Origin: Lineus longissimus
Lineage: Eukaryota > Nemertea > Pilidiophora > Heteronemertea > Lineidae
DNA length: 64,000 bases
Reading direction: 5' to 3'
Assembly (NCBI RefSeq): GCF_910592395.1
Contig: NC_088311.1
Coordinates: 12,402,501 to 12,466,500 of the forward strand
Part shown: positions 1 through 11,286 of the stretch, piece after piece
Layout of the letters: each line of letters opens with the position of its first letter
Position numbering within the stretch: position 1 is the first letter of the stretch
Notes under the pieces: generated by a model
What the model was told of the DNA's origin: nothing
Seen by the model: the letters and a program-made list of their open reading frames with translations, nothing else
The model's database searches: none
Program-made: the position numbers and the translations under genes

Positions 1-9
1 CAAGGCAAT

Positions 10-853
10 GATATGTAAAGTCAAGGACTTGGTGAGCCCCCCTTTAGGTCGGGGAGCACCCCCGAACCCCCCTACGATAGCGTAACGTTTTTACCCAGTA
101 CAATGGAGGGGAAACCCCCCAAAACCCCCATGTTGGGACCATCCATTGCTCCTTCCGACACATTTTTGTTTTGGTAATTTAATACATTGTGATTGTCCTT
201 ATTAACAGGAATCGGGCGTTTCCAGTGATATACGACACAAATGGGTTGTCCTCATGCATTCACTTTGGAAACGCATTTTAAAAAAGATGTTACGTCCTGT
301 TAATGGGGCACGTCATCATCGCGTACATTTGGGAAAAACTCCCTAACGAGACCGGAGCAGACGGCTGAAAGTAGTTTAATTATTGGCCGCTTGGGTGCAG
401 TATGTCGCTCACCCGAATTTTTCAGGCAACTTTTGCTAAATAGAGCTAGTTCTAGTTTGTGATTCATTTTGATACTTCAGATTTGGGCAGTAGACCAATA
501 TAACTTAGTCATCAGTGTGGTTTTAAGCTGGAAAAACGTATTTGTTTTTCTTAAAGTGCCTTTTTTGGACGGGTGTGTGCGATTGTTTTGTTTATGTCAC
601 GTGACCTCGACCATGTCGACACAAAATTGAAATAAACCACCGTTTTCTGTCATTATTTAGGACGGATATTTCTCTAATAAAAATATGAATATTAATATAA
701 TTGGCCAATTTCTTAGGCATATGTAGCGAATTCCCATGAAGATTTAAATTAGATGTTCTCGTAACCTGTTACAACTGGTCTGATTTATTAATTCAGCGCT
801 ACAACTGGTCTGATTTATTAAAGAAAGGAAGAAAATGCAGGGGAAAAAACAAA
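10..853 (+). mobile_element. Hairpin-ended repeat family H3, copy 1 (incomplete)
   Basis: Shares its head (ATGTAAAGTCAAGGACTT, followed by a C-rich GAGCCCCCC stretch) and about 820 bases of interior with copy 2 at 857-1949, including the blocks TTACGTCCTGTTAATGGGGC and TACAACTGGTCTGATTTATT. It lacks the G-rich hairpin tail seen at the end of copies 2 and 3 and breaks off where copy 2 begins, so it is either truncated or split by copy 2. No credible coding frame was seen. Family names H1-H4 are mine. Confidence 0.7.
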
Positions 854-856
854 ACT

Positions 857-1949
857 AATATGTAAAGTCAAGGACTTAGTGAGCCCCCCTTTAGGTCGGG
901 GAGCTCCCCCGAACCCCCCTACGAGCATATGTTAAGTGCAAGCTCTAACAACTACAGCTGTTACAATGTGGGGACACCCCCCAAACCCCCCTCCGTCGAC
1001 ATAGGTTTTTACCAGTGCGTTGGGGGGAAGCCCCCCCCAAACCCCCCCCCCCCCGTGGACAGTCAACTAGCCCTTCTGTGTCATACTGCTGGAGGGGGGG
1101 GGGGGGGGGGGTGCGATGGGACCATCCATATAGTAATTATAGTTCCTTCCGACACATTTTTGTTTTGGTAATGTAATACATTGTGATTGTCCTTATTCAC
1201 GGGAATCGGGCGTTTCCAGTGATATACGACACTTAAATGGATTGTCCTCATGCATTCACTTTGGAAACGCATTTTAAAATAGATGTTACGTCCTGTTAAT
1301 GGGGCACGTCATCATCGCGTACATTTGGGAAAAACTCCCTGACGAGACCGGAGCAGACGACTGAAAGTAGTTTAATTATTGGCCGCTAGGGTTCAGAATG
1401 TCGCTCACCCGAATTTTTCACGCAACTTTTGCTAAATAGAGCTAGTTCTAGTTTGATATTCATTTTGATACTTCAGATTTGGGTAGTAGACTAAAATAAC
1501 TTGGTCGTCAGTGTGGTTTTAAGCAGGAAAAACGTATTTGTTTTTCTTAAAGTGCCTTTTTTGGACGGGTGTGTGCGATTGTTTTGTTTATGTCACGTGA
1601 CCTCGACCATGTCGACACAAAATTGAAATAAACCACCCTTTTCTGTCATCATTTAGGACGGATATTTCTCTAATAAAAATATGAATATAATTGGCCAATT
1701 TCTTAGGCATATGTAGCGAATTCCCATGAAGATTTAAATTAGATGTTCTCGTAACCTGTTACAACTGGTCTGATTTATAATTCAGCGCTACAACTGGTCT
1801 GATTTATTTATTCAGCGCCATTTTGAAATACCAAAAAAAATTGTTTGTTGGATATACAATAGTTACTCTCTTTATTTCTCTTCATTCATTTACATTATAT
1901 ACTCCCGCACACACGTGTATCTTAAGAGCCCCTCCTAAGAGGGGGGCTT
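857..1949 (+). mobile_element. Hairpin-ended repeat family H3, copy 2 (full length, about 1.1 kb)
   Basis: Runs from the H3 head to a terminal C/G hairpin (AGAGCCCCTCCTAAGAGG followed by GGGGCTT at 1925-1949). The head holds AAGTCAAGGACTT, itself a small inverted repeat, then GAGCCCCCCTTTAG, which is complementary to the tail hairpin, so the two ends carry subterminal inverted repeats. Long C and G runs lie at 1029-1055 and 1089-1112. A run of A follows the tail. Both short ORFs here are low-complexity and are not treated as genes. The structure resembles H1 and H2; a non-autonomous Helentron-like origin is inference. Confidence 0.6.
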
Positions 1950-1969
1950 AAAAACCAAAACACAATAGG

Positions 1970-3050
1970 TATGTAACAATAATATAATAATAATAATTTA
2001 TTATTTTTATAGCGCCACTTAAAAATTAATTGCCAGTAGCGCTTTACAAAAGTACATTCATACAGTAATAATAGGAAAGACATTTAAAACATGATTAAAA
2101 CAATTACAGGACAGTTTAAAACATAGTTAAAACAATCAGCGATAAAAGGCTTCCTTAAACAAATATGTCTTGATGCATTGTTTAAAACTTTTAAAACATA
2201 CAATCTGCCTAAGATGTGTGGGCAATGCATTCCAAAGCCGCGGAGCACAGACCCCAAAAGCTCTATCACCAGCAGTGACTTTTTTGGAACGTTTCCACTC
2301 CAGGGCAGGAGCCGAGTGAGCTCTGGTTCCCTGCCTAAGACGCTGGAGTGGAAGCTGAAGATAGTTGGGGCCGGTGCCCTGCACGGCTTTGAAAGCGAAG
2401 GTTAAAATTTTGAACTTAATACGTTGTTGAACGGGGAGCCAATGAAGGTCATATAAAACAGGCGTGATGTGATCATATTTTCTAGTACCCGTCAAGAGTC
2501 TGGCTGCTTGGTTTTGAAGTTTCTGGAGGCGGTTAATTTCACAGAGAGGGAGACCATAGTACAATGAGTTACCAAAATCGAGTCTAGATGTAATAAAAGC
2601 ATGTACAAGATTACCTAAAAGGTCTTCAGGTAGATATTTCTTGACTGACGCAATCTTGCGCAGGTAAAAGAACCCGGACGAAACAACCTGTGATATTTGT
2701 TTGTGAAAAGTAAGGTTATTGTCAAAAAGCACCCCGAGATTGCGCGCCGACTCGCTTGAACGAATTTCTGCATCACCGATTTTAAGACAGACATCACTGA
2801 ACAGTATTTTGTCATTTTGATAAGGAGAACGAAGCAGTAAAAACTCTGTTTTTAAGTCGTTTAGTTTGAGCTTATTCTCCATCATCCAAAGGCGCACATC
2901 GCTTAGACAGTGTTCAATTTTAGTGATCACTTGGGCTAGTGAGGTAGAGTCATAAAAGCTGAACGCGTGCCAGCTCTGTGTGTCGTCAGCGTAAAAATGG
3001 CCGCTAATATCGTGATTGGCAATGATCTCATCCAATGGGTAGGTGTAGCA
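1970..3050 (-). pseudogene. L2-like LINE: end of reverse transcriptase, C-terminal domain and 3' end
   Basis: The minus-strand frame (2133-3047) enters at CYTYPLDEI and reads through the RT catalytic motif FYADDT into the long C-terminal region typical of L2/CR1-like LINEs (HWLPVQQRIKFKILTF, then RAFGVCAPRLWNALP and FKQCIKTYLF). The 3' UTR carries the familiar GTAAAGCGCT and GTGGCGCTATAAA motifs and ends in an ATT-rich microsatellite at about 1980-2010, as many L2/CR1 elements do. The upstream part of the same ORF lies at 4219-4500; an H1 repeat (3055-4218) separates the two inside the RT domain. The missing 5' part and the interruption make it non-functional. The L2 rather than CR1 assignment is by eye. 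Confidence 0.85.
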
Positions 3051-3054
3051 TGAA

Positions 3055-4093
3055 ATGAAATGGCCAGGGCCATTGTGCTCACCTCATGTGGAGGAAAGAT
3101 GGATAAAGAGCATGGTCTTGTGTCATGTAGTGTTAGGTTTGATGTAGGTCCAAGCAATTACAATTTCCCCAAAATGGCCAATTTACAGTACATTCGACCT
3201 CTGTGACCTTGAAAAGTAGGTCAAATCAAAGAAGACCCGGGTGACACATTGAATGGTTGTTAGAATTAGATGTACCTATGATATAAAATTGGTGCCAATC
3301 GGGCAAGTCATTACTAGGAATAATGGCATTTTGAAGAATTTAGGATTTGGCCCCCTCCCTGGAGGCCAAACGGCAAATCAGATCGCACCAAACTTCGGTA
3401 CCTGAGATCACCTGACCAAGGGGTACATGTGTACTTAATTTGTGATCAATAGTCATTGCAGTTAAGAAACGTGCCATAGTAACGGCCTGACGGCGAATTT
3501 ACGCCATTTGACCTCTGTGACCTTGACAAGAAGGTCAAATTAAAAACCTGTGTGACATATACTGTATGGTGGTTAGATGTACCCATGATATCAAATTGGT
3601 GGCAATCGGGCAAGAAGTTAAGGAATAATCACATTTTTAAGGTTTTTGGATTTTGCCCCCTGGTGGTCAAGTGGTGAATCATATTGGACCAAAATTTGGT
3701 CCCTGAGATCACCTAACTAAGGGGTAAATGTGTACCAAATTTGGTATCAATAGTCATTGCGGTTTAGAAACGTGCCATCGTTACATCCTAACGGCTAATT
3801 TACACCATTTGACCTCTGTGACCTTGAAAAGGAGGTCAAATCAAAAACCCGGAGGATATATGATGCACCTTTGCTAGAAGTACCTACCATATTTTTTTCA
3901 AAATTTCCCGACTACTATTAAGGGAGATATTGCATATTTTCACTTTTAACGTTTGGCCCCCTGGTGGCCAAACCATAAAACGAATCGGACCGAAACTTGG
4001 TCTCCCAGGTGTCATTACATAAGGGTACATGTGTACCAAGTTTCAACTCAATAGCTCTAACAGTTACGAAACGTGCCCTGCTAACGGACGACG

Positions 4094-4167
<74 letters not shown>

Positions 4168-4218
4168 ACGACGGACGCCACGGTATGGGATAAGCTCACC
4201 TCTGCTAAGAGGTGAGCT
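3055..4218 (-). mobile_element. H1 repeat copy a, inserted in the L2-like RT
   Basis: A roughly 1.15-kb repeat. One end begins ATGAAATGGCCAGGGCCAT. The other carries a (GAC)n run (about 4086-4168) and a perfect 11-bp-stem hairpin, AGCTCACCTCT / AGAGGTGAGCT, with a 4-nt loop at 4193-4218. The interior is built of about three imperfect units of roughly 300 bp, each with an inverted pair of TTTGACCTCTGTGACC and GGTCAAAT (3183, 3507, 3808). It sits in the L2 ORF between the GVPQGSVLGPLLF motif and FYADD, next to a run of A. The ORFs over the (GAC)n run (poly-Arg or poly-Ser) are artefacts of the triplet repeat. Confidence 0.85.
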
Positions 4219-4500
4219 AAAAAGTAATGGCCCCAGAACACTTCCTTGGGGTACACCAGACTGCAACTTGTAGGTGTCGGACAAACTAGAGCCGACCTTG
4301 ACCCTAAATTGACGATCAGACAGGTATGATTCAAACCATGAGAGCGCACTGCCCTGGATACCAAAAACAGTTTGTAGACGTGATATCATGATCTTGTGAT
4401 CGATTGTGTCGAAGGCAGCGGATAAGTCCAAGAGAACCATTGCGACACCGTCTCTTTTGTCGAAGCTCTCAAGAACGCTGTTGGTAATGGATAGCAGCAA
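4219..4500 (-). pseudogene. L2-like LINE: RT fingers/palm fragment upstream of the H1 insertion
   Basis: Minus-strand translation shows the RT motifs LLDLSAAFDTIDH and SGVPQGSVLGPLLF, followed directly by H1 sequence. The next residues expected (YTYPLDE then FYADD) resume on the far side of H1 at about 3047. The 5' side stops at 4500 where an H3 copy begins, so endonuclease and N-terminal RT are absent. This and the 1970-3050 fragment are one LINE copy cut by an insertion. Confidence 0.85.
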
Positions 4501-4501
4501 T

Positions 4502-4850
4502 AATATGTAAAGTCAAGGACTTAGTGAGCCCCCCTTTAGATCGGGGGAGCTTCCCCGAACCCCCCTACCAGCATATGTTAAGTGAAAGCTCTAACAACTA
4601 CAGCTGTTACAATGGGGGGGGACACCCCCCAAACCCCCCTCCGTCGACTTAGGTTTTTACCCCCCCCCCCCCCCGGTGAACAGTCAACTAGCCCTTCCAA
4701 TTCCATGTCACTTTTGTACAGGCACAAACAACTACCCCGCATATTTTTTGACCAAAAATTTTTGTTTCAAGCTATACAGAGAATTTCTAATGGAAATGCA
4801 CTAATTCCTTCACGCATGTATCTTAAGAGCCCCCCTAAGAAGGGGGGCTT
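4502..4850 (+). mobile_element. H3 repeat copy 3 (short, about 350 bp)
   Basis: Same head as copies 1 and 2 and the same terminal hairpin (AGAGCCCCCCTAAGAAGG then GGGGCTT, ending at 4850), but most of the interior is deleted. It keeps the block around GCATATGTTAAGTG and ACAGCTGTTACAATG, and a C run at 4660-4674. It abuts the cut 5' edge of the L2-like LINE on the left and the 3' end of a second LINE on the right. Confidence 0.65.
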
Positions 4851-7310
4851 AACAATCACAAAAGAGTCTAAGTGACACCAAGCAGTTCCCCAGGAAATTT
4901 GGCTGCGCGAGAAACAATCTTTTGCTTGATTATACATGGGAACGCTTGGTGCCCGTGAAGTAAAATGACAAGCTTTTGGTTTAGGTTTAAAGTGAAAAAT
5001 ACATGATTAAAGGAAGGCAGTTGTCAAAGGTCCTGAAGAAGGCCAGCTCTGATGTTTTGAGCAATAGGGCATTGTAAGAAGAGGTGTTTTGTTGTTTGGG
5101 ATCTGTAACCACAGGCACATGATTGATCAATATCAAAATTATGAGTAAAAAATGATGTTTGAAAAGGAGGTCACATTTGACCTTATTGAGGTTTATTTCC
5201 TCGGAGCGAGATAAGTCCAGTCTTTTTGTAGTACATACGTTTGATTTGCCTCTCAAAAAGGATCTGAGTTTGAATTTAAAATAATTACGGGTGTAACTTT
5301 GTTTGATGTGCGTGGGTACAGTTTCCCAAACTTTGATGGCACTCGGAATGGTAGATTTACGAAAGCGGACAGACATATTAGCAGGGAGTACAAATTGCCT
5401 GACATTGCGTATTCTGCCATCTTGAACTGGATTTACATACGACTGCACTAAATTGATAAGGGTTGGTGGCAGAGAAGTAGAAGAGTAATCATACATAAAA
5501 ACCATTTTCTTTTCCTTCCTTCTGTCTTCAAGGCTCATCCAGTCAAGACACTTAAGTACTTTATGATTACTTGTACCCAAAATACACCCACTGACGATCA
5601 GGGCAGCTCTAGAGTGAATTTTATCCAACTGACCTAGGAGCCCCTGGTTAGCCGAGTCAAAGATGACTGCACCATATTCTAGATGTGGGAGGATATAAGA
5701 CATATAAATTTTTTCAAGGTGTCTTGACCGGACAGTTCTTTTTAGAGCTATAAGAGGGTTTAACATATTATTGCACTTTTGAATAACAATAGCTAGGTGT
5801 TCGTTAAATAACAAACACTGATCCAAAGTGAACCCAAGATGCTTGTGTGAAACTTTCCGAGGAATAACCCCTTTATTCAAGAATAAGTCCGGATGTATCC
5901 GTAAATGTCTACATGCATTGTAGAATATTACTTCAACACTTTTAGCGGCATTAAAGTCTAGTTTCCAAATTTTTGACCATGAATCTGAGCCATCGAGATC
6001 ACTTTGGATAAGTCTGTTAACATGTTCTAAGTCATCACCCTTTCTTACTGGGTAAAATAAACTACTATCATCCGCATATAGATACAGGTAACAATTTTGG
6101 ACTACATCCTTCAAGTCATTAATGTATATCAAAAAAAGTAGAGGACCTAATATAGATCCTTGAGGTACCCCACAATTTATGAGGCCAGGAGGAGATGGAT
6201 CTGAAAAACTTCCTTCTATTTCAACCTGAAGGCATCTGTTGGATAAATATGACCTCATTAAGTCCAAAAGAGTACCCTGAACACCATATGCATACAATTT
6301 TTTCATTAACAAATAATGGGGAACAGAATCAAATGCACCAGATATATCAAGGAAGACACCACGAGTTTCAATTGAGTTATCCATGTTGGAGAGAATCATA
6401 TGAACCAATTCTGTTAACCGCTTTTGGGTGTCATGACCAGGGAGGAATCCAGATTGGTGTTTATACAATAAATCATTGTCAAATAGATGTTTCAACATCT
6501 CATTATAGATAAGCCGTTCAAATACCTTAGATAGTGAATTCAAGAGCGTTGCTGGTCTGTAATTTGCTGGACTTGTCTTTGAACCTTTATTTTTATAAAT
6601 GGGTACCACTATACCGGCCTTCCAACACTGAGGAAAGGAGCCGTTGTTTACTAACCTTTGAAACAAACGGCTCAGTGGTAAATCTAATGAATATGACACC
6701 AGTTTAAGCATTCTGTTGGTGATACAATCTTCACCTCCTTGTTTGGAGGGGTCAAGGCCAGTCAGTATCTCGGGTAATAGTAACATTGTCAACAACCGAC
6801 TGAGTCCGAGGCGGGAAATCAAGCACAACAGATTCATCATAACCGTGGTGAAACTTATTCATAAAACTTTGAAGGAAAAATTGGGCATTTTCTCTGTCCG
6901 TTGAGAGAATATTATTAGGCACATCCAATGAGGGAATACCAGAGCAGAACCGTTTACCTAGGAGTTGCTTGATGATTAGCAGTAGTTCTTACTCCCAGAT
7001 GAATTAGCATCAAGGGAATTACATAGTCTATTATGGTAATTCTTTTTGGCTATAGCCACTAACTCACTAACTTGTCTAGCACTATCCTTATAGCTTCTAT
7101 AATTTACCTCAGTCCGGTTCTTAAACATCTTTTTGTAAATTTTATTTCTCTCATTGATGGCTTTTTTTACCCCACCATGAAACCATGGCAGATCTTTAGG
7201 CTTTAACATTTTGTCATAATGCGGAATGTGATGAAGAAATATATTCTTTAGTGCAGTGATGAAAGATATGGTAGCATTGTCTGTATCTACCAAGTTACCA
7301 ACTGCGTCCC
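4851..7310 (-). pseudogene. Second non-LTR retrotransposon, Jockey/CR1-type RT, 5'-truncated and frameshifted
   Basis: The main minus-strand ORF (4987-6840, 617 codons) carries a full RT: GIVVPIYKNKG, NYRPATLLNSLSKVFERL, GVFLDISGAFDSVPH, CGVPQGSILGPLLF and YLYADDSSLF, followed by a long C-terminal part. The last 40 or so codons of that ORF are out of frame. In the neighbouring frame a zinc-like C-terminal motif, CACGYRSQTTKHLFLQCP, can be read, so one base has been gained or lost at the A6 run near 5145-5151. A second shift lies near 6780. An upstream frame (6976-7293) matches the linker that precedes RT (PWFHGGVKKAINERNKIYKK). No endonuclease is present. It is a dead, 5'-truncated copy; the clade is uncertain. 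Confidence 0.88.
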
Positions 7311-7449
7311 AGTTAATTCTATTTCATTTCTCTGGATTTTAATTTAATTCAATTTTTATGGATTTTAATTTAATTTACTTTTTCGGGATTTTCTTTTTTT
7401 TTAATTTTTAGGGATTTTAATTTTTTTAAATTTTTCTGGATTTAAATTT
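7311..7449. repeat. AT-rich low-complexity block
   Basis: Six to seven imperfect copies of a GGATTTTAATTTAATTTAA-like unit separate the second LINE from the start of the large inverted repeat. The palindrome arm begins at its right edge, within TAAAGGTTTTTTTATCTG. Confidence 0.75.
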
Positions 7450-8520
7450 TTAAAGGTTTTTTTATCTGTTTTTGGTATGAGGGGATTACAAATGATGAAA
7501 CGCACTAAAACTAAGATGTTCAGTGTGAATTACAGAAAATATAAGGGTTAGATCGGTCAAAAAGGGCCAAAATAAGACCTAATGCAATACGCCTAAGAAT
7601 TGCCTAAAATCACCTCATCCACTGGGACAATTTCCTGATATATTCCGAATTCTGCACTGATCTAATTCAAAACCAACGGTCTTTAACATTTTTCTCGGTT
7701 GTTGGTGGTGCCGAACGAGTTGAAAATGCCATTTTCTGAAGGACAGTCACAATTTTGTCTTCCACATCATTTGTTTTTGTTACAAAATAACAAGTGGTTT
7801 TTGCATTCAAACCAGTTTTCCATGCATAAAGGAACACTACATATCTCCTTTGTAACAGAAAAACAATAGACCTTGGGATAAATCACAAATGAAATTGAAA
7901 TCAGAGAAAGTGTAAAAACAGACAAGGAGGAAGGATGTGACAAAGTTAAAGTGTCCTTAGCTTAAGTGACTTTATGATATCATATGAACAAACTTTTATT
8001 TCAATATAAAGCCATGTTTCATGTAATATTATTATATTTCCTACCTTTACCGAACCATCAATGCAGTTTTTGAGCAACTGGTGAGGTTATCAGGGTTAGG
8101 GTTAGTGTTGGAACACACAAAGTTCACAATACACAGAAAAGTCAGAAGTGGGCGTGATCAGGGCAGCACCGTGATTCTAACATTTTCTGCTCATTAAATC
8201 AGACATTCTCGGATTTCTACCAGCTAGCCCAAGACATTGCGATGATGTAGGCTCTGGTCAAGGTTTAATATCGATTGATGCAAATTTTATGTTATGTTTT
8301 GTCTTGTTCTCATGTTCAATCTCCCTCGTTTGAAAAAGCCGGCTGACATGTCATGTCTGTGTTTATACACGTGCATTTATTTACACCTTAAATACACAGT
8401 CTCAAGGCAGCTAGTGCGCGCGCAGCTAACACGCGCACATGAGCCTGCGGCGCCTAACGGCCAACCCTAAAACCAGCTACTGCTTTTAGCGTTATTCCAA
8501 TGTTAGTGCCCTCACAAACG
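7450..8520 (+). repeat. A module, outer left copy
   Basis: Recurs at about 21690-22800 in the same orientation and in reverse at 23772-24880 and 42740-43812. It contains a short GGGTTAGGGTTAG stretch (8093-8106), a CACGTG-centred segment (ACACGTGCATTTATTTACACC) and a GC-rich block (GTGCGCGCGCAGCTAAC, 8415-8432). The outer copies lack two short palindromic insertions found in the inner copies. No convincing ORF was seen; function unknown. Confidence 0.85.
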
Positions 8521-8529
8521 TTGGTCCCA

Positions 8530-9100
8530 ATGAAGTGCATGGATCTATAGTACCGATATATATAGTATGCACGCCATGACGTGTTGGCAATACAATATCA
8601 TGATGGACGCACACTCCACAGAGAGTAAGACTGAGCTGAGAGTGACACTAGGCTTACACATACACAGACATGATGAAGCCTGTAGCCTGAACGCCTAGAC
8701 TGCAGTCTTAAGTCTGCACACACTCGACAGTGTCAATGACACACACGCCATGCATCGATTGCATGAATGATGGTCTGTACTCTGTCACTGTGGTACCGGG
8801 CGGTAGGCCTACGAGTAAGCGTCTTTTTCTCACAGAATCAACGAAAAAAACTTGTTCGTCTTCTACAATACTTTTCCCTAAATCATCCAGACCGTAAAGC
8901 AATAATATTTACCGATTGCATGATGGCGAACAGCAATCCCAACGCTAGTATTTCGGAACAAACTACTCATGCTAGTATAACCGCGGCAAAAGCACGAAAA
9001 GCAGCGACAAGACAGTGTCCAAACGCAAGGGAAATCGTCGTTAATTTGTAAAGTACGCCCTCTCGCGGAGAACGACTGACCCCGTCTTGGCCATTCCAAT
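8530..9100 (+). repeat. Segment flanked by two direct CCAATGTTAGTGCCCT repeats
   Basis: The motif CCAATGTTAGTGCCCT followed by A/C and ACAAACG occurs at 8497 and 9096. A second shared block, TGCATGRATCTATAG, occurs at about 8540 and 9222. In the third copy the corresponding segment (53725-54735) lies in the opposite orientation relative to the rest of the copy, so this block has been inverted once. It holds a tight palindrome-like TATATATAG region and the short ORF at 8920-9051. Confidence 0.6.
8920..9051 (+). CDS. Short exon-like ORF beginning MMANSNPN, unrecognised
   Basis: Forty-three codons start at ATGATGGCG, a fair initiation context, and end in TAA. The last sense codons overlap a splice-donor-like GTAAAGT at 9048, so this could be the first coding exon of a spliced transcript rather than a whole gene. 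The peptide is Ala/Ser/Asn-rich then basic (AAKARKAATRQ); no domain was recognised. It is identical in the right arm, but a 19-bp insertion at about 54561 frameshifts it in the third copy, which argues against strong constraint there. It may simply be non-coding. Confidence 0.25.
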   Translation: MMANSNPNASISEQTTHASITAAKARKAATRQCPNAREIVVNL

Positions 9101-9281
9101 GTTAGTGCCCTAACAAACGTTTACGAAAACGTCGCGTCTCGTCACGTTACAGTAATGTAAAATGCATGGTGACGTGACGACAGCCAACACTACGTCATGT
9201 AAACGTTGTTCCCAATCTAGTGCATGAATCTATAGGCCTAGGTCTATATTATATATCACCACTTAGGAAATAGACGTATTC

Positions 9282-9727
9282 GAAGAAGACGGAATCGGTG
9301 CCAAAACAAATCGAATGCGCACACTCGGAATATGTCAGAAGGCCTAGTAAGCCGACTTCGGACAGTGCCTAGAGAGACACGGCGATCCTTTGTTCAAGGG
9401 TCAGTGCAAACTTCTTCGAATTCGTCTTATCAACGTAATGACGTAACTGGTGAAATAACGAGGCGTAGGCCTAGTGGTGAAACAATATTGCGCAATGTTA
9501 TTTTGGTAGAAGGTTGTGGCAGTGAAGGGACTGTGTGCATGCACTTGAGGGAGTGTGTTCATCCAGATAGGCCTGTTTGAAGAAGAGGAATCGGCTCCAA
9601 AACAATTTAAACAATGAGTGCGCACACCCAGAACATGTCACTCGTCAGAAGGCCTTAGCTGACTTTGGACAATGCCTAGGGACACCACGCTCTGGTCAGC
9701 ACCAAAACAAACTTCTTCGAATTCGTC
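9282..9727 (+). repeat. Internal tandem duplication (9282-9427 and 9577-9727)
   Basis: Two diverged blocks share GAATCGGYKCCAAAACAA, GTCAGAAGGCCT, GACAGTGCCTAG or GACAATGCCTAG, and CAAACTTCTTCGAATTCGTC. Frames +9332 and +9672 both translate the shared part to similar strings ending QTSSNSS, but the second block has stops in that frame, so coding is doubtful. The second block contains the uninterrupted target (core TG at 9693-9694) of the Ngaro insertion seen in the right arm. Confidence 0.6.
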
Positions 9728-10141
9728 TATTTATAGGACCTTTGCAGTATTGCCAGATACGCCGGCACCACCTAGGGTCGCCAAAACAAACCATGTTTAC
9801 AATAGATCTTCACAGAAAAGGATTCACATTGGCTCGAGACGACATTCGAAAGTCGGTCAGCGGGTAGCACGTGTGCACAGCATGATGCACTGTCAAGATT
9901 TTTTACAATTTGTAATACAATTTTTTAAAGGATATTTGATTGACGGGGTGCAATAGCATCGGCCAGCATCACCATGGCAATGACGGCATGAAAGAGGCTT
10001 GGCATCTCCAGCACATATCGTTTAAGATATGTTTCAAATCAGTTGCAAAAAAAATTTTCTACCACTTTACATGTATTTCTTTTTGTTTTGTAAATATGAT
10101 TGCATCGCCATCGGGATACCAAATCTTGGTAACTCATGTTT
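9728..10141 (+). other. Unique part of the duplicated unit, no gene recognised
   Basis: Two overlapping frames stay open to 9867 and 9956, but neither has a recognisable domain and the third copy carries indels here. The stretch ends at the T run in which H1 copy b is inserted (ACTCATGTTT at 10132-10141). Confidence 0.4.
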
Positions 10142-10192
10142 AGCTCACCTCTTAGCAGAGGTGAGCTTATCCCATACCGTGGCGTCCGTCGT

Positions 10193-10248
<56 letters not shown>

Positions 10249-11286
10249 CGTCGTCCGTTAGCAGGGCACGTTTCGTAACTGTTAGAGCTATTGAGTTGAA
10301 ACTTGGTACACATGTACCCTTATGTAATGACACCTTGGAGACCAAGTTTCGGTCCGATTCGTTTCATGGTTTGGCCACCAGGGGGCCAAACGTTAAAAGT
10401 GAAAATATGCAATATCTCCCTTAATAGTAGTCGGGAAATTTTGAAAAAAATATGGTAGGTACTTCTAGCAAAGGTGCATCATATATCCTCCGGGTTTTTG
10501 ATTTGCCCTCCTTTTCAAGGTCACAGAGGTCATATAGTGTAAATTGGCCGTTAGGATGTAACGATGGCACGTTTCTAAACTGCAATGACTATTGATCCCA
10601 AATTTGGTACACATTTACCCCTTAGTCAGGTAATCTCAGGGACCGAAGTTTGGTCCAATATGATTCACCACTTGACCACCAGGGGGCAAAATCCAAAAAC
10701 CTTAAAAATTTGATTATTCCTTAACTTCTTGCCCGATTGCCACCAATTTGATATCATGGGTACATCTAACCGCCATACAATATATGTCACACAGGTTTTT
10801 AATTTGACCTTCTTGTCAAGGTCACAGAGGTCAAATGGCGTAAATTCGCCGTCAGGCCGTAACTATGGCACGTTTCTTAACTGCAATGACTATTGATCAC
10901 AAATTAAGTACACATGTACCCCTTGGTCAGGTGGTCTCAGGTACCGAAGTTTGGTGCGATCTGATTTGCCGCTTGGCCTCCAGGGAGGGGGCCAAATCGT
11001 AAATTCTTCAAAATGCCATTATTCCTAGTATTACTTGCCTGATTGGCACCAATTTTATATCATAGGTACATCTTATTCTAACAACCATTCAATGTGTCAC
11101 CCGGGTCTTCTTTGATTTGACCTACTTTTCAAGGTCACAGAGGTCGAATGTACTGTAAATTGGCCATTTTGGGGAAATTGTAATTGCTTGGACCTACATC
11201 AAACCTAACACTACATGACACAATACCATGCTCTTTATCCATCTTTCCTCCACATGAGGTGAGCACAATGGCCCTGGCCATTTCAT
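10142..11286 (+). mobile_element. H1 repeat copy b
   Basis: Begins with the AGCTCACCTCT/AGAGGTGAGCT hairpin and a (GTC)n run (about 10187-10257), and ends GGCCCTGGCCATTTCAT. It lies between TTT and TTTTAAATGTG. The third copy of the unit has the uninterrupted site, six A on the plus strand, at 52828-52833. Three internal units carry TCAAGGTCACAGAGGTCA or a close variant at 10515-10532, 10816-10833 and 11129-11146. Confidence 0.88.

Noticed and set aside
929-1272. Proline- and glycine-rich ORFs in H3
   Set aside because: They arise from C and G homopolymer runs within a repeat.
3918-4364. ORFs with runs of Arg or Ser over (GAC)n tracts (also 10029-10424, 36333-36731, 59596-59950, 61081-61432)
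   Set aside because: They translate a trinucleotide repeat inside H1 and exist on both strands; no start context or domain.
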